A stretch of 64,000 nt of DNA from contig LNED01000018.1 of assembly GCA_001464915.1 (NCBI GenBank), positions 1 to 64,000 on the forward strand. Direction: 5' to 3'. The position numbers and the translations under genes were made by a program. The notes beneath the pieces were generated by a model. The model was not told where the DNA came from. It saw only the letters and a list, made by a program, of their open reading frames with translations, and did not search any database. Position 1 is the stretch's first letter, and the number at the start of each line of letters is the position of its first letter. This DNA comes from Sphingomonadales bacterium Ga0077531 (GTDB lineage Bacteria; Pseudomonadota; Alphaproteobacteria; Sphingomonadales; Sphingomonadaceae). Below, one piece after another: positions 9,247-18,144 of this stretch.

Positions 9247-9270
9247 TGTAAATCGGTAAAGATATTTACA
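9247..9270. promoter_or_regulatory. Inverted repeat TGTAAAT-N10-ATTTACA, candidate operator for the ScfR-type regulator
   Basis: Perfect 7-bp arms are separated by 10 bases (one helical turn spacing of half sites) in the aceA/regulator divergent region. The right arm ends nine bases before the regulator start codon, where a ribosome site would be expected; this suggests autoregulation and possibly leaderless translation. A related TTACAAAA lies at about 9202, nearer aceA. RamB-type regulators are known to bind near isocitrate lyase genes; the site itself is inferred. Confidence 0.55.
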
Positions 9271-9278
9271 AAGCGCCG

Positions 9279-10652
9279 ATGATCGACGCCAATCTCCTCG
9301 CCGGGCCCGCGCTGCGCCGTTTGCGTAAGCGCGAAAGCCTGACCCAAGCCGCGATGGCGAGCGTGCTCGAAATTTCGCCGTCCTACCTCAACCTGATTGA
9401 GCGCAATCAGCGTCCCCTATCGGCCAAAGTGCTGGTGCGAGTGATTGAACGGTTCGATTTCGACCCGCGATCCTTGCGCGAAGATGACGCGATTGGCGGG
9501 GTTGAGGGGATGATCCGGCGAATGGCGGACAAGCGTTTCGCTGATCTTGGGATCGACCGCGAGGAGGTGCAGGAATTGCTCTCCGCCGCGCCGCAGGTCG
9601 CCGCCGCCTTTGCACGGTTGTATGATCAGGGTGGCAGCGGTGCCAGTAATGGGGCTGGGCGCGTTGTAATCGAAGACGCCGCCGCCGCTGCCCGCCGCGC
9701 GATTGAACGCTGGCAGAACCATTTTGCCGATCTCGATCACGCCGCCGAAGACTTGGCTGATGAACTGCGCCTTTCGCGCGGGGAAATCAGCGCCGCATTG
9801 GGCGAACGGCTGCGCGAGAAGCACCAGCTACAGGTGCGCATCCTTCCGGCGGAGGTGATGCCGGGGCAAGTCCACCGGCTCGACCTGCACGCGCGGCAAT
9901 TGCAGCTGTCCGAGATGCTGCCGGGTGCGGCGCGGCGGTTTCAGATTGCACGGCAGGTCGGGGCGCTCGAAATGCGTGAAGCGATTGATGCGCTGGTGGT
10001 AGGTGCAAACCTTGCTTCGCCCGAGGCGCGGGATATTTTGCGTGAACATATCACCGATTACCTCGCGGGCGCGCTGCTGCTGCCGTATCGCCGGTTCCTG
10101 CGCGCCTGTGAGAGCACGGGGTACGACCTTGCGGTGCTGCAACGGCGGTTTGCAGTAAGTTTCGATCAAGTGGCCGAGCGGCTGACCACGCTGGGCCGGG
10201 TGGGTGAGCGCGGATTGCCGTTTTTCACCGCCACGATCGACCGCGCCGGGCGGATGACGCACTTCACCGCAGGCGGCAGCGGCGCGATCTACCCGCTAGA
10301 TGGTGCGCGTTGGCCTGCGTGGGTGCCCTTTGCCGCGTTTGAACGCCCCGGCACCGTTCTCACACAGGCTGTCACCTTCGGCGAGGGCGAGGGCGCGGCA
10401 CGGTACTGGTTCACCATCACCCGAACCGTCGATGGGGACGGAGTGCTGTGCGCAGGCCGCCGCGCGGTGGTTTTGGGGATTGAAGCGCGGTTTGCGGGGG
10501 ACTTGGCGCACGCGCGCGGTGTGTCGCTTGACCGGGCTGATGCGGTGCCGCTGGGAACGCCGTGCTTGCGGTGCGGGCGGGCCGAGTGCCTGACGCCTGC
10601 CCCGGCGAGGCTGGCGAGCGTGCTTCCCCGCCTGCGGCCCATTAATTCCTAA
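9279..10652 (+). CDS. ScfR/RamB-type XRE regulator of short-chain fatty acyl metabolism
   Basis: A 457-residue DNA-binding regulator. Residues 10-65 are an XRE helix-turn-helix (LTQAAMASVLEISPSYLNLI). The middle is the IrrE-like/DUF955 region (about 160-300), and the C-terminal DUF2083-type domain ends in a cysteine cluster (CLRCGRAEC). This architecture is that of regulators that sense acyl-CoA and control isocitrate lyase, malate synthase or methylcitrate genes. Its position divergent from aceA supports that target. There is no good ribosome site before ATG 9279 and an inverted repeat ends nine bases upstream. Activator versus repressor role cannot be told. Confidence 0.86.
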   Translation: MIDANLLAGPALRRLRKRESLTQAAMASVLEISPSYLNLIERNQRPLSAKVLVRVIERFDFDPRSLREDDAIGGVEGMIRRMADKRFADLGIDREEVQELLSAAPQVAAAFARLYDQGGSGASNGAGRVVIEDAAAAARRAIERWQNHFADLDHAAEDLADELRLSRGEISAALGERLREKHQLQVRILPAEVMPGQVHRLDLHARQLQLSEMLPGAARRFQIARQVGALEMREAIDALVVGANLASPEARDILREHITDYLAGALLLPYRRFLRACESTGYDLAVLQRRFAVSFDQVAERLTTLGRVGERGLPFFTATIDRAGRMTHFTAGGSGAIYPLDGARWPAWVPFAAFERPGTVLTQAVTFGEGEGAARYWFTITRTVDGDGVLCAGRRAVVLGIEARFAGDLAHARGVSLDRADAVPLGTPCLRCGRAECLTPAPARLASVLPRLRPINS

Positions 10653-10787
10653 CGCCCACTTCCTGATGGGGCATTAACCTTCGCATCCCGCAGATTTGTG
10701 CGGGGTTGGCAGACGGTGTAAAATTTACCGACACTTAAGGTCTGGCGGGTAAAACTTGGCAAAGTCAGCCAAAGGCCCACCCACGCG

Positions 10788-12173
10788 ATGATCCGCCTAT
10801 TCAAGCATTATATCCCGCATGCTGTGCTGCTGCTCGGCCTGCTCGATCTTGGCTTGCTGGTGCTGGGCAGCGAACTGGCGTGGCAATTGCGCGCGGCGCA
10901 AATCGGGATGGACATCGGCGCGTTCAGCAATCGCGGGTTGGCGCTGGTTGGCACTGCGATGGTGATCTGGCTGGCGATGATCGCGGTCGGGGTTTACGGG
11001 CCGAATGCGCTGCGATCCTTGCGCTTTGCTGGGGCGCGGGTTCTGGTGGCGATCAGCCTTGGGATCATCGCGCTGGCGGTGGTCGATTTTGCGATCCCGA
11101 GTGACCTGTTCTGGCGATCAACGCTGCTTTACACGATGGGCCTCGCCATTCTGGTGCTGGTGGCGGATCGGCTGCTGTTGAATTCGTTTCTCGGATCGTC
11201 GGCTTTCAGGCGCCGGGTGATGGTTCTGGGCGCAGGCGACCGGGCGCAGCGACTGCGCGCATTGGGCGACCAGCCCGAAACCGGGTTCGCCATCGTCGCC
11301 TATATCGCGATGAGCGACGATCCGCGCATCGTTGAAGAGGCGATCCCGCGCGGCGCAATTCATGATTTGGGGCGGTTTGTAGAAAACCTCGGCGTATCCG
11401 AAGTTGTGCTCGCGCTTCAGGAACGCCGCAATGCCTTGCCCTTGAAAGACCTGCTGCGGATCAAGACCAAGGGCGTCCACGTCAATGATTTTTCGAGCTT
11501 TATCGAGCGCGAAACAGGCCGCGTCGATCTCGACACGATCAATCCCAGCTGGCTGATTTTTTCCGACGGTTTTTCCAGCGGGCGGATGTTTTCGAGCGCG
11601 GTGAAACGCATTTTCGACATCTCCGCCAGCGTCATCCTGCTGGCGCTGACCTTTCCGATTATCGGCTTGTTCGCGCTGTTGGTGAAGATGGACAGCAAAG
11701 GCCCGGCGTTTTTCCGCCAGACCCGCGTTGGCCTGTTTGGCGAACCCTTCACTGTCATCAAACTGCGTTCGATGCGCACCGATGCCGAGAAAGACGGGGC
11801 CAAATGGGCGGAGGAAAATGATCCGCGCATCACCCGTTTGGGTCGGTTCATCCGTAAGGTGAGGATCGATGAACTGCCGCAAACCTGGAGCGTGCTGAAA
11901 GGCCAGATGAGCTTTGTCGGCCCGCGACCCGAAGTGCCGTCCTTCGTCGAAAGCTTAGAAGAGGAAATCCCCTTTTACGGCGAACGGCACATGGTCAAAC
12001 CCGGCATCACCGGTTGGGCACAGATCAATTACCCCTATGGTGCATCGGTTGAAGACAGCCGCTGCAAGCTCGAATACGACCTGTATTACGCCAAGAATTA
12101 CACACCCTTCCTCGATTTTGTGATCCTGCTGCAAACCTTGCGCGTGATCCTGTGGCCGGAAGGCGCGCGGTGA
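10788..12173 (+). CDS. XrtA/PEP-CTERM-associated polyprenyl-phosphate sugar transferase
   Basis: A 461-residue membrane enzyme that would transfer a sugar phosphate to undecaprenyl phosphate to start exopolysaccharide synthesis. About four N-terminal membrane helices and a Rossmann-like middle (VMVLGAGDRAQRLRALGD) precede the C-terminal bacterial sugar transferase domain, starting at KRIFDISASVILL with FFRQTRVGLFGEPFTVIKLR, DELPQTWSVLKGQMSFVGPR and KPGITGWAQINYPYG. It matches the TIGR03013 type that accompanies the exosortase A system, which the next genes support. TGA overlaps the prsK ATG (TGATG). The 135-base upstream gap contains a TTGGC-N7-GCCAA repeat near 10755. Confidence 0.87.
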   Translation: MIRLFKHYIPHAVLLLGLLDLGLLVLGSELAWQLRAAQIGMDIGAFSNRGLALVGTAMVIWLAMIAVGVYGPNALRSLRFAGARVLVAISLGIIALAVVDFAIPSDLFWRSTLLYTMGLAILVLVADRLLLNSFLGSSAFRRRVMVLGAGDRAQRLRALGDQPETGFAIVAYIAMSDDPRIVEEAIPRGAIHDLGRFVENLGVSEVVLALQERRNALPLKDLLRIKTKGVHVNDFSSFIERETGRVDLDTINPSWLIFSDGFSSGRMFSSAVKRIFDISASVILLALTFPIIGLFALLVKMDSKGPAFFRQTRVGLFGEPFTVIKLRSMRTDAEKDGAKWAEENDPRITRLGRFIRKVRIDELPQTWSVLKGQMSFVGPRPEVPSFVESLEEEIPFYGERHMVKPGITGWAQINYPYGASVEDSRCKLEYDLYYAKNYTPFLDFVILLQTLRVILWPEGAR

Positions 12174-14296
12174 TGGGGGGCGTGGTTCTGATCCCGCTCG
12201 CAGCAAGCCTCGCATGGCTGGCCGGCGCGTTGCTGAGCGCAGCGGCGATGCTGTGGATCTGGCGCAATGGCGAACGCGCGCGGCCTGACCGTGTGGCCTT
12301 GATTGTGGCGGCCGGGTGCAGCGCGGTATGGTGCGCACTCTCCGCCGGGCTCGGCGCGGATTCGGGTGTGGCGATTTTGGCTGCGACAGCGCGCAATCTG
12401 GCGTTGATCGCGGCGATATTCTGCCTGTTTTCCGCTGATGGCCGCGCCGACAGCCTCAAACCGATCCGCCCGGTGATCATCGCGCTGGTACTGGTGCAAC
12501 TGCTCCAGCCAGTGGTGCTTTTGTTCCAATTGCGCGCCGACAGCGCGCCGGGGATCGTCAGCGCGGTGTTTGAAGTGCGCGTGGTGATCGACATGCTGGT
12601 GTCGATTGGCGCGCTGATGCTGCTGCATAACCTTTACGCCGGTGCGACCAACGGGATGCGCCCGGTGCTGCGCTGGACCGGCGTCGCGCTCGCGGGAATT
12701 TTCGCCTATGATCTCAACCTTGGAACGATTGCTTATCTCAGCGGTGAGAACCCCGGTGTTCTGACCGATCTGCGCGGAGTGTTTGCCGGGATCATGGCCG
12801 GGCTGTTTGCGCTGGGCATGAATGCGGCAGGCCCGCGCGTGCAGTTCAGCCCCTCGCGCGCGGTCACATTCCGCACGTTGTCGCTGCTGTTGATCGGCGG
12901 CTATCTGGCGCTGATGGTGTTGGTGACCAAATCGCTCGCGCTGATCGGCGGCGATATTGCCCGCGCCAGCCAGATCATGTTCCTGGTGCTGGCCGTGGTT
13001 GGCGCTGGCGTAGCGCTGCCATCCACCCGGATTCACGGCTGGATGAAGGTCACGGCGACCAAGCATCTGTTCCAGCACCGCTATGATTACCGGCAGGAAT
13101 GGCTGCGCTTTACCCGCACAATCGGCCACGGCGGAACAGGTAGCGCGAGCCTGCAGGAACGCGCGGTCAAGGCACTAGCCGACATCACCGAAAGCCCGGC
13201 GGGCCTGCTGCTGATGCCGAACGAAGAAGTGCAGCTTGAACTGACCGCGCGCTGGAACTGGCCGACGATTGCCGTGCCAGCGGTGGCAGCGGATTTCGGC
13301 TTTTCGGGCCTGCTCGAACAACACAATCTGGTGCTGGCCTTTGATGAAGCGCGCCGGGGTGTCGACCACCACGGCGAACAACCATTGGTGCCCGCGTGGC
13401 TGATCGAGGCAGAGGATGCCTGGGCGCTGGTGCCGCTGATCCATTTTGACCGGTTGGTGGGCGCCATCGTGCTCGCCCGCCCGCGCACGCCGCGCCATCT
13501 GGATTGGGAGGATTTCGACCTGCTGCGCGTCGCGGGGCAGCAGCTTGCCAGCTATCTGGCCGAACAGGCAGGGCAGCAGGCGCTGATGGATGCCAGCCGG
13601 TTCGACGAATTCAATCGCCGGATGGCGTTTGTGATGCACGATATCAAAAACCTTGTCAGCCAATTGTCATTGCTGGCGGCGAATGCAGAAAAGCATGCCG
13701 ACAACCCTGCCTTCCGTGCCGACATGCTGGTGACACTGCGCAATTCGGCGGACAAGATGAATGCTCTGCTCGCGCGATTGGGCCGTTATGGATCGGGGCA
13801 GGTCCACGACCTTGCGCCAATTGATCTGGCCGATCTTGCCCGCGGTGTGGCCGCGCGGCTGCGCACGGTGCATCCAGTGTCGCTTACCCGCGATGCTCCG
13901 GTGGTGGTGCGCGGCAACCGTGAGGCGTTGGAACAAGCGCTGATCCATCTGGTGCAGAATGCCATCGATGCCAGCGAACCGGGTATGCCCGTGTTCATCG
14001 ACGTTGCCTCCGACGGCCTGAACGGCACGATCGAAGTGGTCGACACCGGCCAGGGGATGACCCCCGAATTCGTGCGCACCGGCCTGTTCAAACCCTTCGT
14101 CTCGTCGAAACAGGGCGGATTTGGGATCGGCGCATTTGAAGCGCGCGAACTGGTTAAGGCGATGGGCGGCCGGGTCGCGGTCGAATCGCGCGAAGGGCTG
14201 GGAACGCGCTTTTCTGTCACCCTGCCGATTGCCGAGGCGGTGCGGCTGCTGGCGGAACACGCGGCGCCAAATACTCCATCACAAGAGGTCGCATAA
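12173..14296 (+). CDS. prsK: XrtA/PEP-CTERM system sensor histidine kinase PrsK
   Basis: A 707-residue inner-membrane kinase. The N-terminal third is strongly hydrophobic, with about nine to eleven membrane helices. A GAF-like domain follows (about 330-470, with PAGLLLMPNEEVQLELTA), then a kinase core: VMHDIKNLVSQLSLLAAN with phospho-acceptor His489, N box HLVQNAIDASEPGMP, G1 VVDTGQGMTPEF and G2 GGFGIGAFEARELVKAMGG. This HDIKN-type H box and layout fit PrsK. ATG 12173 overlaps the preceding stop and is preferred to an in-frame GTG at 12152. The stop overlaps the prsR start by one base (TAATG), so kinase and regulator are coupled. The signal sensed is unknown. Confidence 0.9.
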   Translation: MGGVVLIPLAASLAWLAGALLSAAAMLWIWRNGERARPDRVALIVAAGCSAVWCALSAGLGADSGVAILAATARNLALIAAIFCLFSADGRADSLKPIRPVIIALVLVQLLQPVVLLFQLRADSAPGIVSAVFEVRVVIDMLVSIGALMLLHNLYAGATNGMRPVLRWTGVALAGIFAYDLNLGTIAYLSGENPGVLTDLRGVFAGIMAGLFALGMNAAGPRVQFSPSRAVTFRTLSLLLIGGYLALMVLVTKSLALIGGDIARASQIMFLVLAVVGAGVALPSTRIHGWMKVTATKHLFQHRYDYRQEWLRFTRTIGHGGTGSASLQERAVKALADITESPAGLLLMPNEEVQLELTARWNWPTIAVPAVAADFGFSGLLEQHNLVLAFDEARRGVDHHGEQPLVPAWLIEAEDAWALVPLIHFDRLVGAIVLARPRTPRHLDWEDFDLLRVAGQQLASYLAEQAGQQALMDASRFDEFNRRMAFVMHDIKNLVSQLSLLAANAEKHADNPAFRADMLVTLRNSADKMNALLARLGRYGSGQVHDLAPIDLADLARGVAARLRTVHPVSLTRDAPVVVRGNREALEQALIHLVQNAIDASEPGMPVFIDVASDGLNGTIEVVDTGQGMTPEFVRTGLFKPFVSSKQGGFGIGAFEARELVKAMGGRVAVESREGLGTRFSVTLPIAEAVRLLAEHAAPNTPSQEVA

Positions 14297-15660
14297 TGGC
14301 TGACAAGAAACCCGTGCTGCTGGTGATCGAGGATGATCCCGGCCTGCAAGCCCAGCTGAAATGGGCCTATGACGATTTCGAGGTGGTGATCGCAGGCGAC
14401 CGCGACAGCGCCCTCGCCGCGCTGCGATCCGAAGCGCCGGGGGTGGTGACGCTCGACCTCGGACTGCCGCCTGATCCCGACGGCACAACCGAAGGCTTTG
14501 CTGTGCTTGATGCGATCATGGCGTTGAAGCCTGATACCAAGGTGATCGTCGCGAGCGGCCACGGCGCGCGGGAAAGCGCCTTGGACGCGATCGCGCGCGG
14601 GGCATATGATTTCTACCAGAAGCCAATCGATATCGCAGCCTTGGGACTGATCGTGCGCCGCGCGTTCAATCTGCGCGCAATCGAGGAGGAGAATCGACGC
14701 CTCGTCGCCAATAGCAGCGCCGACAAAACCGTGCTTGGCCGCATGATCACTGGCGCGCCGGAAATGGTCAAGGTCGCCCGCACCATCGAACGCGTCGCCA
14801 AAACCAGCGTATCAGTGATGTTGCTGGGCGCGAGCGGGACGGGCAAGGAATTGCTTGCCCAAGGCCTGCACGATGCCAGCGACCGCGCGGGCGGCCCGTT
14901 TGTGGCGATCAATTGCGCTGCGATCCCCGAAAACCTGCTCGAAAGCGAATTATTCGGGCATGAAAAGGGCGCGTTTACCGGGGCGATCAAAACGACCGAA
15001 GGCAAGATCGAAAGCGCCCACGGCGGCACGCTGTTCCTTGACGAGGTGGGCGATATTCCGCTGCCCTTGCAGGTCAAGCTGCTGCGGTTCTTGCAGGAAC
15101 GCACCATCGAACGGGTTGGCGGGCGCAAGGCGATTGCGGTCAACACCCGGATCGTATGCGCAACTCATCAGGATCTGGAAAGCATGATCCAGCAGGGTGG
15201 TTTCCGCGAGGATCTGTTCTACCGCCTCGCCGAAATCGTGGTGCGTATCCCCGGGCTGGCCGAACGCCACGGTGATCCGGTGCTGCTCGCGAAAGCATTC
15301 CTCAAACGGTTTGCCACTGAGATGAACCCCAGCGTCACCGGCTTTGCCCCCGATGCGCTGGCCGCGATTGATGCGCATGATTGGCCGGGCAATGTGCGCG
15401 AGTTGGAAAACCGGGTGAAACGCGCGGTGATTATGGCCGATGGCAAGCTGGTGAACGCCGACGACCTCGATTTCGGGATGGGGGCAGAACAGGACGCCGA
15501 TGTCCTCAACCTCAAATCCGCGCGCGAAGCGGCAGATCGCCGGGTAATCCGCCACGCATTGGCCCGGAGCGAGGGCAATATCTCCAGCACCGCCAAGCTG
15601 CTCGGGATCAGCCGCCCGACGCTTTATGACCTGCTCAGGCAGTATGATTTGCAGGCGTAG
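14296..15660 (+). CDS. prsR: PrsR, sigma-54-dependent response regulator of the PEP-CTERM system
   Basis: A 454-residue NtrC-type regulator. The receiver domain (about 1-125) has the acidic pair at 13-14, phospho-acceptor Asp54 (VTLDLGLPP) and Lys109. The AAA+ domain carries Walker A GASGTGKE at 178-185, the sigma-54-contacting loop GAFTGA at 225-230 and Walker B GGTLFLDE at 243-250. The C-terminal Fis-type helix-turn-helix is ISSTAKLLGISRPTLYDLL. GAFTGA intact means it should activate RpoN promoters, expected for exopolysaccharide and PEP-CTERM protein genes. It is translationally coupled to prsK, and its 3' end overlaps the TPR gene by 17 bases. Confidence 0.93.
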   Translation: MADKKPVLLVIEDDPGLQAQLKWAYDDFEVVIAGDRDSALAALRSEAPGVVTLDLGLPPDPDGTTEGFAVLDAIMALKPDTKVIVASGHGARESALDAIARGAYDFYQKPIDIAALGLIVRRAFNLRAIEEENRRLVANSSADKTVLGRMITGAPEMVKVARTIERVAKTSVSVMLLGASGTGKELLAQGLHDASDRAGGPFVAINCAAIPENLLESELFGHEKGAFTGAIKTTEGKIESAHGGTLFLDEVGDIPLPLQVKLLRFLQERTIERVGGRKAIAVNTRIVCATHQDLESMIQQGGFREDLFYRLAEIVVRIPGLAERHGDPVLLAKAFLKRFATEMNPSVTGFAPDALAAIDAHDWPGNVRELENRVKRAVIMADGKLVNADDLDFGMGAEQDADVLNLKSAREAADRRVIRHALARSEGNISSTAKLLGISRPTLYDLLRQYDLQA

Positions 15661-17122
15661 CCTTATTGCCGCGCTGCTGGTGCTGACGTTGGCGAGCTGT
15701 GTCGATGATGATGCTTCGCCCGCTGAAGCGACCGCCCTACCGCGCAACCCTGCGCTTGAGCAGCTGCTGGTTGAGGCTGACGCTGCGATGGCCAGTGGCG
15801 CGCTTGCCGATGCGGGGAGCAAGCTTGACGAAGCGCGCCGCCTGTCGCCCGACAATCCCGACCTGTGGGTGGCAACCGCGCGGCTGCGATTTCGCGGCGG
15901 AGAGCATTTTGCGGCCCTCGAAGCCGCTGACCGCGCTCTGAAGCTTGGCCCACGCCACGCGCCAGCGGTGCTGTTGCGCGCATTGATGGTGCGCGATGCG
16001 CATGGCCCCGAGGCGGCCTTGCCATGGTTTGAGGCGGCTCTGGCAGCGGCCCCAGACAATGCCGATGTGTGGGCCGAATATGCCGCAAACTTGGGCGATA
16101 GCGGCCGCGGGCGGGCAATGCTGCGGGCAGTGCGCAAGCTGGCCAACATTGCGCCGGAAGATCCGCGCGTGTTCTATCTTCAAGCCGTGCTGGCTGCACG
16201 CGGCGGCAACCCGGCGCTCGCCCGCAGCCTTCTGGTGCGCAGCGGCTTAGCCAAGCGTGAAGTGCCCGCTGCAATGTTGCTTGATGCGGTGCTCGGCATG
16301 GCAGAGGGCAATTTCGATAGCGCCGCAGTGACGCTCGAATCGCTGTCCGCGCGGCAACCCGCCAATGCACGCGTGCGCGAATTGCTGGCGCGTGCGTTGC
16401 TGGCGGGCGGGCGTGAGGCAGAGCTGATTGCGCGGTTCGGCGTTGAAGCGCAGCGGTCAGAAACATCACCATATCTCATCATGCTTGTGGCGCGCGCGCA
16501 TGAGCGGTTGGGCAATCGCGCTGCCGCCGCGCCGCTACTGGCACGCGCCTATGACGGGGCAGGGCGCGCACCGACAGTACTGGCTGATCGGCCGGGATTG
16601 CCGACGCCGACCGCTGCAATGCGCCGGGCCGCGTCGCTAGGTAACTGGAGCGCGGCGCAGGATCAGGCACAGGCCTTGCGCGACCGCTTTCCGGCATCGG
16701 CGGATGTCGCCAGCCTTGCCGGTGACGCGATGCTGGGCGCAGGCAATAGTCGCGCCGCGCTTGAGGCTTATTCCCTCGCTTCGCGCGCGCGCCGACCGTG
16801 GCCGCTTACCCGCAAGATCGTGTTCGCGGTTCGCAGCGCGGGCGACGGGATGGCGGCTGATACCTTGCTGGCGCACCATGTTGCGGGCGAGCCGAATGCG
16901 TTGACCGCAAATGCAGAACTGGCCGAGGCGTTGGCGGCGCGCGGCGATTGGAAGCGTGCAGCGCTGCTGATCGATCATGGGATTGCGCTGGGAGCGGGGC
17001 ACGATCCGGCGTTGCTGACCCTGCGGATCAGGGCCGCGCGCGCATTGAACCGGCCCGCTGATGCGCGGCGATTTGCAATGTTGCTCGCCGAAATACGCCC
17101 CCGCTCGCTGACGCAGCGGTGA
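15644..17122 (+). CDS. TPR-repeat lipoprotein of the PrsK/PrsR operon
   Basis: A 492-residue protein with a lipoprotein signal (MICRRSLIAALLVLTLASC; lipobox LASC, Cys19), so it is probably anchored to the outer or inner membrane facing the periplasm. The rest is Ala/Leu-rich tetratricopeptide-like repeats, for example PDNPDLWVATARLRFRGGEH, PDNADVWAEYAANLGDSGRG and PEDPRVFYLQAVLAARGGNP. It could correspond to the PEP-CTERM system TPR lipoprotein PrsT, but it is about half the usual length of that family, so the symbol is withheld. ATG 15644 is favoured over 15626 because it starts the signal peptide cleanly. It overlaps prsR and shares GTGA with the next gene. Confidence 0.75.
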   Translation: MICRRSLIAALLVLTLASCVDDDASPAEATALPRNPALEQLLVEADAAMASGALADAGSKLDEARRLSPDNPDLWVATARLRFRGGEHFAALEAADRALKLGPRHAPAVLLRALMVRDAHGPEAALPWFEAALAAAPDNADVWAEYAANLGDSGRGRAMLRAVRKLANIAPEDPRVFYLQAVLAARGGNPALARSLLVRSGLAKREVPAAMLLDAVLGMAEGNFDSAAVTLESLSARQPANARVRELLARALLAGGREAELIARFGVEAQRSETSPYLIMLVARAHERLGNRAAAAPLLARAYDGAGRAPTVLADRPGLPTPTAAMRRAASLGNWSAAQDQAQALRDRFPASADVASLAGDAMLGAGNSRAALEAYSLASRARRPWPLTRKIVFAVRSAGDGMAADTLLAHHVAGEPNALTANAELAEALAARGDWKRAALLIDHGIALGAGHDPALLTLRIRAARALNRPADARRFAMLLAEIRPRSLTQR

Positions 17123-18144
17123 CTCTCGACAAGCGGCGCGCGTCAGGGCAGGGCGCTTCACCAATGTCACAAGCCCGATCATTTCCGCGCCTGCCCTTCC
17201 TGACTGATCCGATGGTGGCGGTGCTGGTGGCAGCGACCACGCTGGCGCTGCTGTTGCCCGCCGCGGGTGAGGCGCGGGCGCTGGCGAGTAATGTCTCCAA
17301 CGCCGGGATATTCGTGCTGTTTCTGGTCAACGGGATGCGGATCCGACGCAGCGAGATAGCGCGCGGGCTGTCCAATTGGCGCTATTTCGGGCCGCTGATG
17401 TTGTTCGTGTTCGCAGGGATGGCTCTGGCTGGCGTGGGCTTCGCAGCCCTTGCAGGAACCGTGCTGCCGCCGCTGGTGGCGCTGGGCTTCGTCTATCTCG
17501 GCTGCCTGCCTTCCACCGTGCAATCGGCGACCAGTTATACCAGCCTTGCGCATGGCAATGTCGCGTTGGCGGTGGTCGGGGCGGCGCTGATCAATATCGC
17601 GGGCGTGTTTATCAGCGCGCCGCTGTTCGCATTGCTCGGCGGGGAGAGTGCGGGCGATATCGGGAGCGAGGCGATACTTCGCATTGGCCTGATCCTGATC
17701 CTGCCGTTCGTGATCGGACAGGTGGTGCAGGATCGTGTGATTGAACGGGTCGCGGCACACCGGGCTCGGATCGCCTGGCTAGACCGCGCGGTGATCGGCA
17801 TGGCGGTCTATGTGGCGTTCTCGGGTGCGGTGGAACAGGGGCTGGCGACGCTGTTTGCTCCCGCCGATTGGGCCGCGCTGATCGGTCTGGTGCTGACCAT
17901 GCTGGCGCTGGCATTGACTGCAGCGTGGGCGAGCGGCGGCTTGCTAGCCCTGCCGCGTGCGGATCGGATTGCGTTTCTGTTCGCTGGATCGCAGAAAAGC
18001 GTGGCCATTGGCGCGCCGCTCGCTGCGATCCTGTTTCCGCCATCAGCCGCGGGGTTCGTGATCGCCCCGCTGCTGCTGTATCATCTGGCGCAGCTGGTGC
18101 TGGCCGCGCCGTTGGCTATGCGTCTGGCGCGGCAACCGGATTAG
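17119..18144 (+). CDS. SBF-like bile acid:sodium symporter family carrier
   Basis: A 341-residue (326 if ATG 17164 is used) integral membrane protein with about ten hydrophobic helices of the SBF-like/DUF4137 group related to bile acid:Na+ symporters and the YfeH/RCH1 proteins. Family stretches are VLFLVNGMRI, GFVYLGCLPSTVQSATSYTS and AGSQKSVAIGAPLAAILFPPS. The substrate is unknown; plant and fungal relatives transport organic anions or affect Ca2+. The GTG start overlaps the TPR gene stop by four bases, but the 45-base extension is polar and ATG 17164 may be real. The 3' end overlaps the convergent DUF475 gene by 29 bases. Confidence 0.82.
   Translation: MTLDKRRASGQGASPMSQARSFPRLPFLTDPMVAVLVAATTLALLLPAAGEARALASNVSNAGIFVLFLVNGMRIRRSEIARGLSNWRYFGPLMLFVFAGMALAGVGFAALAGTVLPPLVALGFVYLGCLPSTVQSATSYTSLAHGNVALAVVGAALINIAGVFISAPLFALLGGESAGDIGSEAILRIGLILILPFVIGQVVQDRVIERVAAHRARIAWLDRAVIGMAVYVAFSGAVEQGLATLFAPADWAALIGLVLTMLALALTAAWASGGLLALPRADRIAFLFAGSQKSVAIGAPLAAILFPPSAAGFVIAPLLLYHLAQLVLAAPLAMRLARQPD

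Noticed and set aside
10690..10787. Sigma-54 promoter before the sugar transferase
   Set aside because: TGGCAG and TGGCAA are present, but neither has the matching -12 TTGC element at the right spacing.
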